From the NCBI RefSeq assembly GCF_039993895.1, contig NZ_CP121194.1, positions 558,001 through 622,000 of the forward strand: 64,000 nucleotides of DNA, given 5' to 3'. The notes below the pieces were generated by a model, which saw nothing but the letters and a program-made list of their open reading frames with translations, was not told the origin of the DNA and ran no database searches. Positions 1 through 8,150 of this stretch are shown in pieces. This DNA comes from Edaphobacter paludis. Its GTDB lineage: Bacteria; Acidobacteriota; Terriglobia; Terriglobales; Acidobacteriaceae. Each line of letters begins with the position of its first letter. The first letter of the stretch is position 1. The position numbers were made by a program, and so were the translations under genes.

Positions 1-791
1 CGGCAGATGAAGACCACGACTTCGCCGATGAAACAGAAGACGACGATCAGCGCCACAGCTTCGAAGAGGACGACGAAGAAGAAGAAGAGGTCACGCTGAA
101 CTCTGACGACGATGAAAATGAGATCGACGAGGAAGAGGATGACGAGGCTACCCGGCCTGACACTCATGCCGAAGAGGCGAGTCTCTTCAGTCTGCCGCCG
201 TCGCCGGTGAGCGGATACACCCCCTCGACCAGAGAGGCGATTGTTCCTGCTCGCAATTCCTCCGCGGAGCGAACTGTGACGTCAGCGACGAAGAAAGCTT
301 CCGCGAAGAAAGCTGCGGGCCCGAAAAAGGCTGTTCCTGTAAAAAAGGCTGCCGTGAACAAAGCGCCTGCAAAGAAAGCTGTCGCTACAAAGGCGACCAA
401 GTCTGCGTCGAAGAAGCCTGTTGTCGCAAAGAAGGTCGCCGCCAAGAAGACTTCCGTGAAGAAGAGCCCGGCTAAGAAGAGCCCGGCTAAAAAGACATTG
501 AGTTCTGCCGCGAAGAAATCCAGTGCTCTGCGCGGCGGTAAGGGCGCCTCCAAAAAGACGTCCGGCAACAAGAGCACAGCCAGCAACAACAAACCAATGA
601 AGAGAGGTACTACCTTGGCAACCAAGAAAGCAGCAGCAAAGAAGGCCCCTGCAAAGAAGGCAGCGGCAAAGAAGGCAGTAAAGAAGGCCCCGGCAAAGAA
701 GGTCGCGGCAAAGAAGGCTCCTGCGAAGAAAGTCGCGGCAAAGAAGGCTCCTGCGAAGAAGGCAGCCGCAAAGAAGACCGCAAAGAAGTAA
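1..791 (+). CDS. Acidic-basic histone H1-like protein (5' partial)
   Basis: The frame ending at the TAA at 789-791 stays open to the left window edge, so the gene starts outside and the GTG at 207 is not needed as a start. The first 60 or so visible residues are dominated by Asp and Glu. A short neutral linker follows, then about 170 residues of Lys-Ala-Pro repeats of the KKAPAKKAAAKK type. Such tails occur in bacterial histone H1-like and AlgP-like DNA-binding proteins and are inferred to bind DNA or RNA. The acidic head joined to the basic tail makes the protein strongly charge-polarised. An internal ATG at 597 could give a tail-only product. The low-complexity repeats prevent a firm family call, and the missing N-terminus may carry a real domain. 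Confidence 0.7.
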   Translation, partial: ADEDHDFADETEDDDQRHSFEEDDEEEEEVTLNSDDDENEIDEEEDDEATRPDTHAEEASLFSLPPSPVSGYTPSTREAIVPARNSSAERTVTSATKKASAKKAAGPKKAVPVKKAAVNKAPAKKAVATKATKSASKKPVVAKKVAAKKTSVKKSPAKKSPAKKTLSSAAKKSSALRGGKGASKKTSGNKSTASNNKPMKRGTTLATKKAAAKKAPAKKAAAKKAVKKAPAKKVAAKKAPAKKVAAKKAPAKKAAAKKTAKK

Positions 792-809
792 GCATTAACT
801 AAGGCAAGC

Positions 810-849
810 AAAAAGGCCCGGACACTCGATTGAGAGCCCGGGCCTTTTT
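810..849. terminator. Bidirectional intrinsic terminator
   Basis: A perfect 12-bp inverted repeat (AAAAAGGCCCGG at 810-821 with its complement at 838-849) encloses a 16-nt loop. The plus strand ends in five T and the minus strand also ends in five T, so it can terminate both the histone-like gene (stop at 791) and the convergent peroxiredoxin gene (stop at 866). Confidence 0.85.
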
Positions 850-865
850 GCGTCTGGCGGTATCT

Positions 866-1411
866 CTACTTCTTAGCTTCGGCGATTGCAGCGAGGACCT
901 CTTCGCTATGGTGGTTCACTTGGACGTTGGGCCAGAACTTGACCACCTTACCCTGAGGCGAGATGAGGAATGTCTGCCGGCTGGCAAAGTGCATCGGTCC
1001 CACCGACTTTACGGGCACGCCGTATTCGTCGACTACTTTATGCTCGGGATCGGCCAGCATCTTGAAGCTGAAGGTGTCTTTCGCGCACCATGCTTTGTGG
1101 CTGGCGACTGTATCGAGGCTGACCCCGAGGACGACCGCATTCAGCGCATCGTACTTCGCCTGATCGCGCTGGAAGTTGTGTGCCTCGATAGTGCAGCCCT
1201 GGGTCTGGTCCTTCGGATAGAAGTAGAGGACAACCCATTTGCCTTTGAAATCACTGAGGCTGATGGGCTTGTCTTCCTGTGAGGGAAGGGTAAAGTTGGG
1301 CGCGGTCATACCGACCTTCACCGTGTCTGTATCGGCGGCATGTGCCTTCAGACCGACGCCGCATGTTGCCACCAAACCTATAATCGCTGCAATCCAAATT
1401 CCTTTGCGCAT
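866..1411 (-). CDS. Exported thioredoxin-dependent peroxiredoxin (PrxQ/Bcp family)
   Basis: About 181 residues. The ATG at 1411 has an AAGGGGAAC ribosome-binding site, and residues 1-25 form a Sec-type signal peptide ending AHA-A, so the enzyme is inferred to reduce peroxides in the periplasm. The AhpC/TSA fold shows the motif YPKDQTQGCTIEAHNF. The peroxidatic Cys is present, but the resolving Cys usually found five residues later in Bcp is His here. Another Cys lies about 40 residues downstream (HKAWCAK) and may take the resolving role, as in PrxQ subgroups with a distant resolving Cys. An upstream extension of the frame to 1588 is unlikely to be translated. Its 3' end shares the bidirectional terminator. 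Confidence 0.85.
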   Translation of the reverse strand: MRKGIWIAAIIGLVATCGVGLKAHAADTDTVKVGMTAPNFTLPSQEDKPISLSDFKGKWVVLYFYPKDQTQGCTIEAHNFQRDQAKYDALNAVVLGVSLDTVASHKAWCAKDTFSFKMLADPEHKVVDEYGVPVKSVGPMHFASRQTFLISPQGKVVKFWPNVQVNHHSEEVLAAIAEAKK

Positions 1412-1526
1412 CTTTGTTCCCCTTTGTGAAGCATGATGAATATACGGGCCCATCTGCCTATAAGACTCCTGTTTCAAGTTTTCTGGCGTGATTTTACGGC
1501 GTGGCGACAACATTGTGACAATTGAG

Positions 1527-2375
1527 CTACTTCGCGAGGATTGCAATGTCAGCCGCATCCGCTGCGGCGATGATCGCAGCGGGGTCAAACATCAGCGTTC
1601 TGCCTGCCTCGATGGCGAGACAGGTTGCACCAGCATTACGCATGGTCTCGATGGTAGCGAGGCCAATGACGGGAACGTCGAAGCGCATGTCTTGATTAGG
1701 TTTAGCAACCTTGACGACAGTCAGCGATCGGCTGAGTGTGGTTTGGCCGCCGTCGCCCAGCGTTTGAAAGAGGGCGCCGGCGCGCTCGATGGTGGCGTCG
1801 GTGCCTTCCATGGCTTCGACGGCGACGCAGGCCTGGGCAGCGATGACTACGGTCTGCCCGAGGTCGTAGGCCGCGATGGCCTGGGCCACAGTACGACCGT
1901 AGGCGATGTCCTTGAACTCCTCGTCACTGGGAGCGCGGCTGGTGAGAACACCGGGTTGAGCAAGCAGCGGTTCAAGATAGGCGGTCGAAGAGATCAGTTC
2001 AATTCCCTCGTCGCCTAGAACTTTTGCGACAGCACCGAGCAGCATGTCGGTCGAGCGGGTGCGGAGGTTGAGCAGCAGCTTTGCCAGCCGCCAATCCGGG
2101 CGAATACTAGAAAAGATCTGCTTGTGCTTTACCTGACCTGCCATGACGGCGCGGGTGACGCCTTCGGCCTGAAAGGTTTCGATGAGGCGGGAGAGCTCTC
2201 CGAGTGAAAGCCAGTGAACGTGGATGTTTGGATCGGCGGCGGCGCGGGCGTCGATCTCGGGGTCAGTCTCCTCCTTGATCGCTGCGACGACGACCTGAAG
2301 GCCGTGAGCGCGTGCAGCGTCAAGAAGGAGGAAAGGGAAGCGTCCGTTGCCGGCGATGAGGCCGAGTTTATCCAT
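1527..2375 (-). CDS. lpxI: UDP-2,3-diacylglucosamine pyrophosphatase LpxI
   Basis: 282 residues, the usual length for LpxI (DUF1009). It starts KLGLIAGNGRFPF, the typical N-terminal motif, and keeps the C-terminal domain with DVPVIGLATIETM and the glycine-rich GATCLAIEAGRTL segment. The family hydrolyses UDP-2,3-diacylglucosamine to lipid X in the cytoplasm, replacing LpxH in bacteria that lack it. It is the last gene of the minus-strand block fabZ-lpxA-oxidoreductase-lpxI, about 40 nt after the oxidoreductase, which fits a lipid A operon. Confidence 0.92.
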   Translation of the reverse strand: MDKLGLIAGNGRFPFLLLDAARAHGLQVVVAAIKEETDPEIDARAAADPNIHVHWLSLGELSRLIETFQAEGVTRAVMAGQVKHKQIFSSIRPDWRLAKLLLNLRTRSTDMLLGAVAKVLGDEGIELISSTAYLEPLLAQPGVLTSRAPSDEEFKDIAYGRTVAQAIAAYDLGQTVVIAAQACVAVEAMEGTDATIERAGALFQTLGDGGQTTLSRSLTVVKVAKPNQDMRFDVPVIGLATIETMRNAGATCLAIEAGRTLMFDPAAIIAAADAADIAILAK

Positions 2376-2413
2376 GGGGTAACGAGCTAATACCGATGAT
2401 TTTCCAGCGAAAC

Positions 2414-3571
2414 TTACTGCTTGCCTTCGACTTCGGCTTTGAGATGGATGGTGCGTCCAGTCTGCGCAGAGCGGCGAGCTGCATCCAAAATGCGCACCAC
2501 GGTAACGTTGGTGTCGAGCGATGTTAGATCGTGTTCAGGCTTGAGTGTGCCGTCGAGAACTGCGCTGAGGTAGTTGAGCGAGTTATCGTGAGGTGGGGTG
2601 AGCGCGGGTGCGTCTTCGATGTGTTCGGCGTGCTCGCCCGGTAGACGGATACGGAGCTTAACGCCTGGAGCTCCATCCTGATAGAGAGTGTCGACGTAGC
2701 CTTTGACCCCGTAGACTTCCATGTCTTTGCGGTCAAAGGGCCAGTTCCATGAGCCTTGAATAATGACCTGCGCATGCGGATAGGTAAGGATGATGGTGCT
2801 GTCGTCATCCACTTTGGGATAGATTTCTGGCTTGATCTGAAGGGTGACGGCGGTGACGGTGAGCGGCAGTTCGCCGTGCGTCATCCATGTGGAGAGATCG
2901 ACGCCGTAGCAGCCGAAGTCGAATAACGCTCCGCCGCCGTTCTGTTGCGGATCGGTGAGCCATTTGAAGAAGTCGGGGCTGACGCCGATCTCTTTGGGGC
3001 CGCGATGTCCGTCATGGAAGACGAGCTTGCGCAGATCACCGATCTGGCCGCTTGCGAGCAGATTGTTCGCTGCGGTGTTGGAGGCATACCAAGTGGTCTC
3101 GTAGTTGGTGAGGACTGGAATGTTGTACTTCTCTGCGAGCTTCTGAATGGCCAGGGCATCTTCAACGGTAGTGGCGAGGGGCTTCTCGACCATGACCGCG
3201 ATGTGGAGCGGCGCGGCCTGCTCTATGGCGGCGCGATGTCCAGCGATGGAGGTGTAGACGAGGATCGCCTGTGGGTGAGTCTTGGCGAGCATGGCCGCTT
3301 CAGACGAGAAGAAGAGGTTATCGGGGAGATGAAATCTTGAGGCGTACTTCTGCCGCAGAGCGGCATCAGGTTCGGAGATGCCGACAAGTTCAACCTCTGG
3401 GTGTGATGGCAGATTGTGCAGGAAGCCCAGGATGTGGTCGTGATTCAAGCCGACGACGGCAACGCGGATGTGAGCAGGACTCTGCGCAGAGGAGGAGGAC
3501 GAAGCAGTGAGGACGCCAAAGACGAGGAGTGCGAGAAAAGCTTTGAAGGCGCAACGGAGAGAGTAGGTCAT
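2414..3571 (-). CDS. Exported Gfo/Idh/MocA-family oxidoreductase
   Basis: The ATG at 3571 gives 385 residues; a TTG 36 nt upstream is less likely. Residues 1-30 are a Sec signal peptide (hydrophobic FLALLVFGVL, cleavage near SSAQ-S). The N-terminal Rossmann domain begins RVAVVGLNHDHI, the EKPLA motif with its conserved Lys follows near residue 140, and a GFO_IDH_MocA C-terminal domain ends the protein. The family uses NAD(P) to oxidise or reduce sugars; acidobacteria have many exported members whose substrates are unknown. It lies between lpxA and lpxI. GnnA, a Gfo/Idh/MocA enzyme of lipid A synthesis, is cytoplasmic, so the signal peptide argues against that role. Confidence 0.8.
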   Translation of the reverse strand: MTYSLRCAFKAFLALLVFGVLTASSSSSAQSPAHIRVAVVGLNHDHILGFLHNLPSHPEVELVGISEPDAALRQKYASRFHLPDNLFFSSEAAMLAKTHPQAILVYTSIAGHRAAIEQAAPLHIAVMVEKPLATTVEDALAIQKLAEKYNIPVLTNYETTWYASNTAANNLLASGQIGDLRKLVFHDGHRGPKEIGVSPDFFKWLTDPQQNGGGALFDFGCYGVDLSTWMTHGELPLTVTAVTLQIKPEIYPKVDDDSTIILTYPHAQVIIQGSWNWPFDRKDMEVYGVKGYVDTLYQDGAPGVKLRIRLPGEHAEHIEDAPALTPPHDNSLNYLSAVLDGTLKPEHDLTSLDTNVTVVRILDAARRSAQTGRTIHLKAEVEGKQ

Positions 3572-3624
3572 AGATGGAGACCAGTCTACCTTTCTTGTGA
3601 CGAGCAATGCTTCGACTGCCGAAC

Positions 3625-4407
3625 TTACTTGATGATGCCCCGGTCGCTGTTGGCGATGAAGTCGGCGAGGTAAGCTACATGTTCGCCTGCGCCTTTGCTT
3701 ATCGTCTCGCGGATGGCCTCAAGGGCTTGCGTTGTATTCAGCTTCGAGGCTTGCAGCAGACGGTAGGCCGCGCGTAGTTCTTTCAACTGTGCCGGCGTGA
3801 AGCCGCGGCGTTGCAAGCCAACTTTATTCAGCCCGTAGGCGTGGTTATTGCGCTCGATGCTGGTGAGCGAATAGGGCAGCACGTTCTGCGTGATGGTCGT
3901 GCCACCGCCGATGTAGGAGTATTTACCGATGCGGCAGAATTGATGAATCGGACAGAGTGCGCCGACGACAGCATAATCCTCTACGATGACGTGCCCGGCG
4001 AGGGTGGCGGAGTTGGCGAGAATGCAGCCATTGCCGATGATCGAGTCATGGCCGATGTGGGTGTAGGCCATGATGAGGCAGCCTGAGCCGACGCGGGTTA
4101 CTCCTCCTCCGCCAACCGTCCCGCGGGAGATGGTGACGTATTCGCGAATACTGTTGTCATCGCCTATATCGAGGCGCGTGGGTTCGCCTGCGTACTTGAG
4201 GTCCTGCGGTGCGATTCCGAGGCACGCAAAGGAGTAGATGCGGTTCCGGTTGCCGATGGTCAGATGTCCATCGAGGACGACGTGCGAGACGAGTTCGCAG
4301 TCTTCGCCGAGGACAACATTCGCGCCAATGGTGCAGAAGGGGCCGACCGTGCAGGATTTTGGGATGGTGGCTCCAGCGGCGACGATTGCGGTCCGATGGA
4401 TGCTCAC
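3625..4407 (-). CDS. lpxA: Acyl-ACP:UDP-N-acetylglucosamine O-acyltransferase LpxA
   Basis: 260 residues, normal for LpxA. Left-handed beta-helix hexapeptide repeats run from about residue 5 to 190, followed by the C-terminal helical domain (LKELRAAYRLLQ). The catalytic-His motif MAYTHIGHD is present, as are IAPQDLKY and the Gly-rich TISRGTVGGGG loop. It transfers the first acyl chain to UDP-GlcNAc in lipid A synthesis. The start codon overlaps the fabZ stop by 4 nt (ATGA), so the two are probably translationally coupled. Confidence 0.95.
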   Translation of the reverse strand: MSIHRTAIVAAGATIPKSCTVGPFCTIGANVVLGEDCELVSHVVLDGHLTIGNRNRIYSFACLGIAPQDLKYAGEPTRLDIGDDNSIREYVTISRGTVGGGGVTRVGSGCLIMAYTHIGHDSIIGNGCILANSATLAGHVIVEDYAVVGALCPIHQFCRIGKYSYIGGGTTITQNVLPYSLTSIERNNHAYGLNKVGLQRRGFTPAQLKELRAAYRLLQASKLNTTQALEAIRETISKGAGEHVAYLADFIANSDRGIIK

Positions 4408-4922
4408 TCAGCCGGTACCTCTGGCGTGGGTTTCTTGGCGGCGCGAGGGACGAGCTGGCACATCACTGTCGCTTCACACGCTACCTTGCCATCAACCGTG
4501 GCGATGCCCAGCATCTTGACCGCGCGGCTGCGCCACTGGAGCACGGTGACTTCGATGCGCAGTTGGTCGCCGGGAACTACTGGGCGGCGAAACTTGGCAT
4601 TCTCGATTCCAGTGAAGACCATCAGCTTGTCGGCGCGGTCGGGAATCTCGGTGAGCAGGAGCGCGCCGCCAGCCTGGGCGATGGCTTCAACCATGAGGAC
4701 GCCGGGCATGATCGGATAGTCGGGAAAGTGTCCCTGAAAGTGCGGCTCGTTCAGGGTGACGTTTTTAATGGCAACGATGCGCTGCTTGCGCTCCATCTCG
4801 ACGACGCGGTCGATGAGCAGAAATGGATACCGGTGCGGCAGGATGGACATGATCTCGACGATGTCCATCGTCTGTTTGGCGACCTCGGTGCCTTGCGGGG
4901 AATCAGTCATAGGTTCACTCAT
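4404..4922 (-). CDS. fabZ: 3-hydroxyacyl-ACP dehydratase FabZ
   Basis: A hot-dog-fold dehydratase with the signature LPHRYPFLLIDR and the catalytic segment GHFPDYPIMPGVLMVEA (His and Glu present). It dehydrates 3-hydroxyacyl-ACP in fatty acid elongation and competes with LpxA for 3-hydroxyacyl-ACP. I chose the ATG at 4922 (172 aa), preceded by AGGG at suitable spacing. An ATG at 4952 overlaps the upstream stop as ATGA but lacks a visible Shine-Dalgarno, and an ATG at 4910 is also possible. The C-terminal tail after VMCQLVPR is somewhat longer than usual. Confidence 0.93.
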   Translation of the reverse strand: MSEPMTDSPQGTEVAKQTMDIVEIMSILPHRYPFLLIDRVVEMERKQRIVAIKNVTLNEPHFQGHFPDYPIMPGVLMVEAIAQAGGALLLTEIPDRADKLMVFTGIENAKFRRPVVPGDQLRIEVTVLQWRSRAVKMLGIATVDGKVACEATVMCQLVPRAAKKPTPEVPAE

Positions 4923-4948
4923 GGCAGCCCTGAGTATAAACCGCCGAG

Positions 4949-5806
4949 TCATTTCTTTTTCAGCAGGTTGTCGGGATTGAACAGCTCCGGCGGCAGGCCG
5001 GTGTTGTACTGCACCTTGTTATAGAAGCGTTGGTTGGCCATGTCGCCGTTGTGGTAGCGGGTGATAGTGAAGGCCGTGGGCAGGCCCTGAACGGTGTGGT
5101 AATCGTCGTATTCCTCTACGTCCTCGTCATAGTCTTTGAAAGTGGTGTTGCGCCACTGGAAGGTGCGACGCACTGGGAGGTGCGTGGTTGAGTCCAGATC
5201 GATAGTGACCGCGTCGTTGTTCGCGCTGAGGATCGTCACTTTATCGGCCATACGGCGCTCGACCATGCTGGTTCCGTCGTAAAGGATCATGACGCCGGGG
5301 GCCTTGATCCAGTCGCGGACCACGTCTTCGATGGAGTGGGCCTGCCTGCGGTAATAGTCATCGACCTGGTCTTTCGGCAGAGTGGTTTTGCCCTTGTAAG
5401 TGACCTCGTAGCCGGTGCCCCCGGTCCAGATTTGGACGACGTCAATCTTCTTGCCGGGGAAGATCATGCTCTTGTCGGTCAGGAAGCCGATACGCTGAGC
5501 TTCCTGATGGGTGCTGTCGGGAAACTGGTGCCAGGCGTCGAATTCGACGATCATGCCATTTGGCCGCCCCTGGAAGAAGCTGGCCATGCGGCCGTGGAAC
5601 TGCATGTCCTTGCGATTCAGCCACTCTGGGCCACCGAGTGCGGCGATCATCTGATCCATCAATTGGCGGCCGCGTTGTTCCTGCGTCAGCGCGCCAGGTG
5701 GAGCAACTGTCGCGCCGGGAGTGTCACTGGTCTGCGCCCTCAGCAAAGGGGAAGCGAATGCGGCGAACAATATGCCTGACAACAGGGTGCAAAGAACTCT
5801 CTTCAT
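4949..5806 (-). CDS. Exported LolA-like protein of unknown function
   Basis: 285 residues from the ATG at 5806. A Sec signal peptide covers residues 1-24 (MKRVLCTLLSGILFAAF, cleavage after RAQ). The remainder alternates beta-strand-like segments rich in Asp, Tyr and Trp with no catalytic motif. It resembles the outer-membrane lipoprotein-sorting/LolA-like fold common in acidobacteria, an impression from pattern only. It abuts fabZ and is the first gene of the block, so a cell-envelope role is plausible. Confidence 0.6.
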   Translation of the reverse strand: MKRVLCTLLSGILFAAFASPLLRAQTSDTPGATVAPPGALTQEQRGRQLMDQMIAALGGPEWLNRKDMQFHGRMASFFQGRPNGMIVEFDAWHQFPDSTHQEAQRIGFLTDKSMIFPGKKIDVVQIWTGGTGYEVTYKGKTTLPKDQVDDYYRRQAHSIEDVVRDWIKAPGVMILYDGTSMVERRMADKVTILSANNDAVTIDLDSTTHLPVRRTFQWRNTTFKDYDEDVEEYDDYHTVQGLPTAFTITRYHNGDMANQRFYNKVQYNTGLPPELFNPDNLLKKK

Positions 5807-5966
5807 CAAAACTCCGTTAGCCTGTGACACCATCAACGTCTTGGATGGTAGACGAAATGTTCAACAAAAAATATTCTGCACACCTTCCGCTGATTCGATA
5901 ATCTCATCCTGAGAATCGAACTGCTTTCGTGACGGTTGCCAATTCCTTCCGCTGGAGCCTGTGAAT

Positions 5967-6350
5967 ATGAAGATCGCCGTAGTGATAGCGCGCGTTTTGC
6001 TTGGCCTGATGTTTCTCGTCTTCGGCCTCAACTACTTCTTCCATTTTCTTCCAATGCCTCCGCCGCCGGGCGACGCCGGTGTATTGATGGGTATCTTTTA
6101 TACTCACGGCTGGCTGACCTTCCACGGGGTGTTGTACGTGATCGCCGGCTTGCTGCTGCTGTCTGGATGGTACGTTCCGGTCGCTCTGACAATCCTCGGG
6201 CCTATCATCGTGAACATCCTGCTGTTTCATCTCACGATCGCTCCGGGTATCGCGCCGGGTCTATTGGCAGCTGTACTGGAACTCTTCCTGATCTGGGCAT
6301 ATTGGCCAGCCTTCCGCGGTATCTTTACGGCGAAGATGGAGACCCTCTAG
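5967..6350 (+). CDS. DoxX-like integral membrane protein
   Basis: 127 residues from the ATG at 5967, preceded by GGAG nine nt upstream (a GTG at 5961 is an alternative). Four hydrophobic segments are visible: IAVVIARVLLGLMFLVFGLN, a middle VLYVIAGLLLL, LTILGPIIVNILL, and LLAAVLELFLIWAYW. The RVLLGLMFLVFGLN opening and overall length match the DoxX family, whose members are redox- or quinone-linked membrane proteins of mostly unknown role. It is a single gene divergent from the lipid A block and convergent with hypB. Confidence 0.75.
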   Translation: MKIAVVIARVLLGLMFLVFGLNYFFHFLPMPPPPGDAGVLMGIFYTHGWLTFHGVLYVIAGLLLLSGWYVPVALTILGPIIVNILLFHLTIAPGIAPGLLAAVLELFLIWAYWPAFRGIFTAKMETL

Positions 6351-6416
6351 TCTCATCTCACATCCGTGGGTTGGTGTGATACTGGACGCGGGGCGGCGTC
6401 GCGCTGCCTGGAGCAT

Positions 6417-7115
6417 TTATTGGGTGGTCTCGTATTGCAGTGCGAGGCGGGTTTTATGAGAGTGAGCGAGCTTATCGCGCAGAAATTGGAAGACGTCCTG
6501 CATGCCGGATCCGGTCTTGGCGGAGACCTCGAAGATCTGCATCCCAGGGCGCACACTCTCGATGTTTCGCCGAGCGGCGGCGAGATCGAACTCGGCAGGG
6601 CCGGCCATATCCATCTTGGTGATAATCGCGACGTCGGAGCTATTAAAAATAGTTGGATACTTTAGAGGCTTGTCTTCACCTTCCGTGGCGGAGAGCAGGA
6701 CGAAGCGGAGCTCTTCGCCAAGGTCATAGCTGGAGGGGCAGACCAGATTACCGACGTTCTCAATAAAGAGAAAATCGAGCGCGTCGAGCTGCCATCCTTC
6801 AAGCGCTCTTTCGATCATCTGTGCATCGAGATGGCAGATGGTTCCGGTCGTGATCTGGCGCACGTTAGGCGTCGCGCGCTTGAGGCGGGCGGCGTCGTTC
6901 TCCGTGGCAAGATCTCCGACCAGCGCAGCGACGCGGAAGTTGGCGGCGAGGGTGCCGAGAAGCTTTTCGAGGAACGCGGTTTTTCCCGAGCCGGGGCTTG
7001 AAACCAGGCTGATGACGCTGACGCCCGAAGCCTCGAAACGTTCTCGGAGTGCGTGGGCGAGAAGATCGTTCTGCTTCAGAACCTTCGCGCGTACTTCTAC
7101 GATGCGTGTGCTCAC
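6417..7115 (-). CDS. hypB: Hydrogenase nickel-incorporation GTPase HypB
   Basis: 232 residues. The P-loop is SSPGSGKTAFLEK near residue 40, and the G-domain metal site is kept in GTICHLDAQMI and ENVGNLVCPSSYDLGE (Cys, His, Cys). A His-rich nickel-storage N-terminus is absent. With HypA it delivers Ni to the hydrogenase large subunit at the expense of GTP. Its start overlaps the hypA stop by 4 nt, and it is the last gene of the hydrogenase transcription unit. Confidence 0.95.
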   Translation of the reverse strand: MSTRIVEVRAKVLKQNDLLAHALRERFEASGVSVISLVSSPGSGKTAFLEKLLGTLAANFRVAALVGDLATENDAARLKRATPNVRQITTGTICHLDAQMIERALEGWQLDALDFLFIENVGNLVCPSSYDLGEELRFVLLSATEGEDKPLKYPTIFNSSDVAIITKMDMAGPAEFDLAAARRNIESVRPGMQIFEVSAKTGSGMQDVFQFLRDKLAHSHKTRLALQYETTQ

Positions 7116-7459
7116 GCGGCCACCTCCAGAGAAACGACTTCGAGTTCACGTCCTGTGACGATGGTCTCGCTCGGTGTGTTGCATTCCGGACAGCAGAGTT
7201 GATAGAGCGAGGGGGGGGGCCGGTCTTCATGGCAAATGGCACAGTGGATGACAAGCGGAACGGTCTCAATATCGAGTCGCGAATCTTCGAGTCGCGTGCC
7301 CTCACAGGCGAGCTCCCAGGCGAAGAGGAGTGCGTCTCGGTCTACACCCGAGAAGACACCGATTTTGAGGTGCACGACCTCTATGTCATGGAGATCGCGC
7401 GCTTCAGATTGCTCGTCGATCTCGTCGATGATGCTGAGAACAATCGATAGCTCGTGCAT
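7112..7459 (-). CDS. hypA: Hydrogenase maturation nickel chaperone HypA
   Basis: 115 residues starting MHELSIV, so the N-terminal Met-His-Glu nickel site is kept. The zinc motif follows the CxxC...CPxC pattern (CAIC and CCPEC, about 14 residues apart). A run of about nine G on the plus strand at 7211-7219 lies between the two cysteine pairs and encodes prolines; such runs are prone to slippage, but the frame is intact here. It probably acts with HypB to load Ni. Confidence 0.92.
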   Translation of the reverse strand: MHELSIVLSIIDEIDEQSEARDLHDIEVVHLKIGVFSGVDRDALLFAWELACEGTRLEDSRLDIETVPLVIHCAICHEDRPPPSLYQLCCPECNTPSETIVTGRELEVVSLEVAA

Positions 7460-7497
7460 GAACTGCCTTTCATGCTTGCTGCGTGAAATCCGGGCGG

Positions 7498-7602
7498 TTA
7501 CATTGTGCTGATTTTGATGTAGCGCTTGATGTCGGGCGCAACCATGATTGCCACTAGGATGAATGCCAGACTCAGTGTGCCAACGATGATTTTTCCTGTC
7601 AT
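7498..7602 (-). CDS. 34-residue hydrogenase-associated membrane peptide
   Basis: The ATG at 7602 has the strong ribosome-binding site AGAGGTG and overlaps the protease stop by 4 nt (ATGA), so translation is very likely despite the size. One hydrophobic helix (IIVGTLSLAFILVAIMVA) is followed by the basic motif APDIKRYIKI and ends STM. Short proteins with a PDIKRYxxI ending sit near actinobacterial group 1h hydrogenases; I recall them as DUF6893, but the number should be checked. I infer a membrane anchor or electron-transfer partner tag. Confidence 0.75.
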   Translation of the reverse strand: MTGKIIVGTLSLAFILVAIMVAPDIKRYIKISTM

Positions 7603-8150
7603 GATGTCACCTCTCTGTTACCCGTAACATGTGTATGCACCTGCATCGGAGGGTCTTTGCTTTCAAGGATTTTTCCGATCAACTCTTCGATCATGTTGGA
7701 TGCTTCTTCGACCGTGGCTTGCACTTGCGGTGATAGCCCCATGCGGCCTTCGAGTTCGTCGCCGAAGTCCCTGGGCTCGCAGCCGACGACAAGGATACTA
7801 GCGGCTATGGGGCCGAGCGAGGCGGCAAGATTTAAGACCCGCATGGGATCCATGCCATGAGGGTTCAAGTCCATGCCCGCTGCATCGGGGGCGCCGAGCC
7901 CCGTCAGATCCGGTTCAAGGACGAACAGAGTGCCGGGCACCTCCTTGCGGGGCAGCGCGTCGACGAGGATGACGGTGTGCCACGGGTCGAGCAATGTGTA
8001 AGCGAGGTCGAAGCCCCGGATGCCGAAGTCTTTCACCTGCACTTCGCTGGGAAGGGTCCGCTGCGAAAGCGAACGGGCAACCTCGACTCCGAATGCGTCG
8101 TCTCCGAGGAAGATATTGCCGATGCCGGCGATGAGAATCGTCCCGGTCAT
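7599..8150 (-). CDS. Hydrogenase maturation protease (HyaD/HycI family)
   Basis: 183 residues from the ATG at 8150, preceded by GAGGAAG. The family motif GIGNIFLGDDAFGVEVA supplies the Glu/Asp that bind nickel, and DFGIRGFDLAYTLL and VDALPRKEVPGTL complete the fold. The enzyme cuts the C-terminal extension from the large subunit after Ni insertion, at the DPCxxCxxH motif. The substrate extension is visible in the adjacent hhyL. Its start overlaps the preceding 116-aa gene by 4 nt. The longer open frame to 8540 is not supported. Confidence 0.92.
   Translation of the reverse strand: MTGTILIAGIGNIFLGDDAFGVEVARSLSQRTLPSEVQVKDFGIRGFDLAYTLLDPWHTVILVDALPRKEVPGTLFVLEPDLTGLGAPDAAGMDLNPHGMDPMRVLNLAASLGPIAASILVVGCEPRDFGDELEGRMGLSPQVQATVEEASNMIEELIGKILESKDPPMQVHTHVTGNREVTS

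Noticed and set aside
164-811. Long minus-strand ORF rich in Phe and Ala opposite the histone-like gene
   Set aside because: It is the antisense of the Lys/Ala codon repeats (AAG/GCC read backwards) and has no ribosome-binding site or family.
2414-3571. Oxidoreductase next to lpxA as GnnA (UDP-GlcNAc3N synthesis)
   Set aside because: It carries a Sec signal peptide, while GnnA must be cytoplasmic, and no GnnB-type aminotransferase is adjacent.
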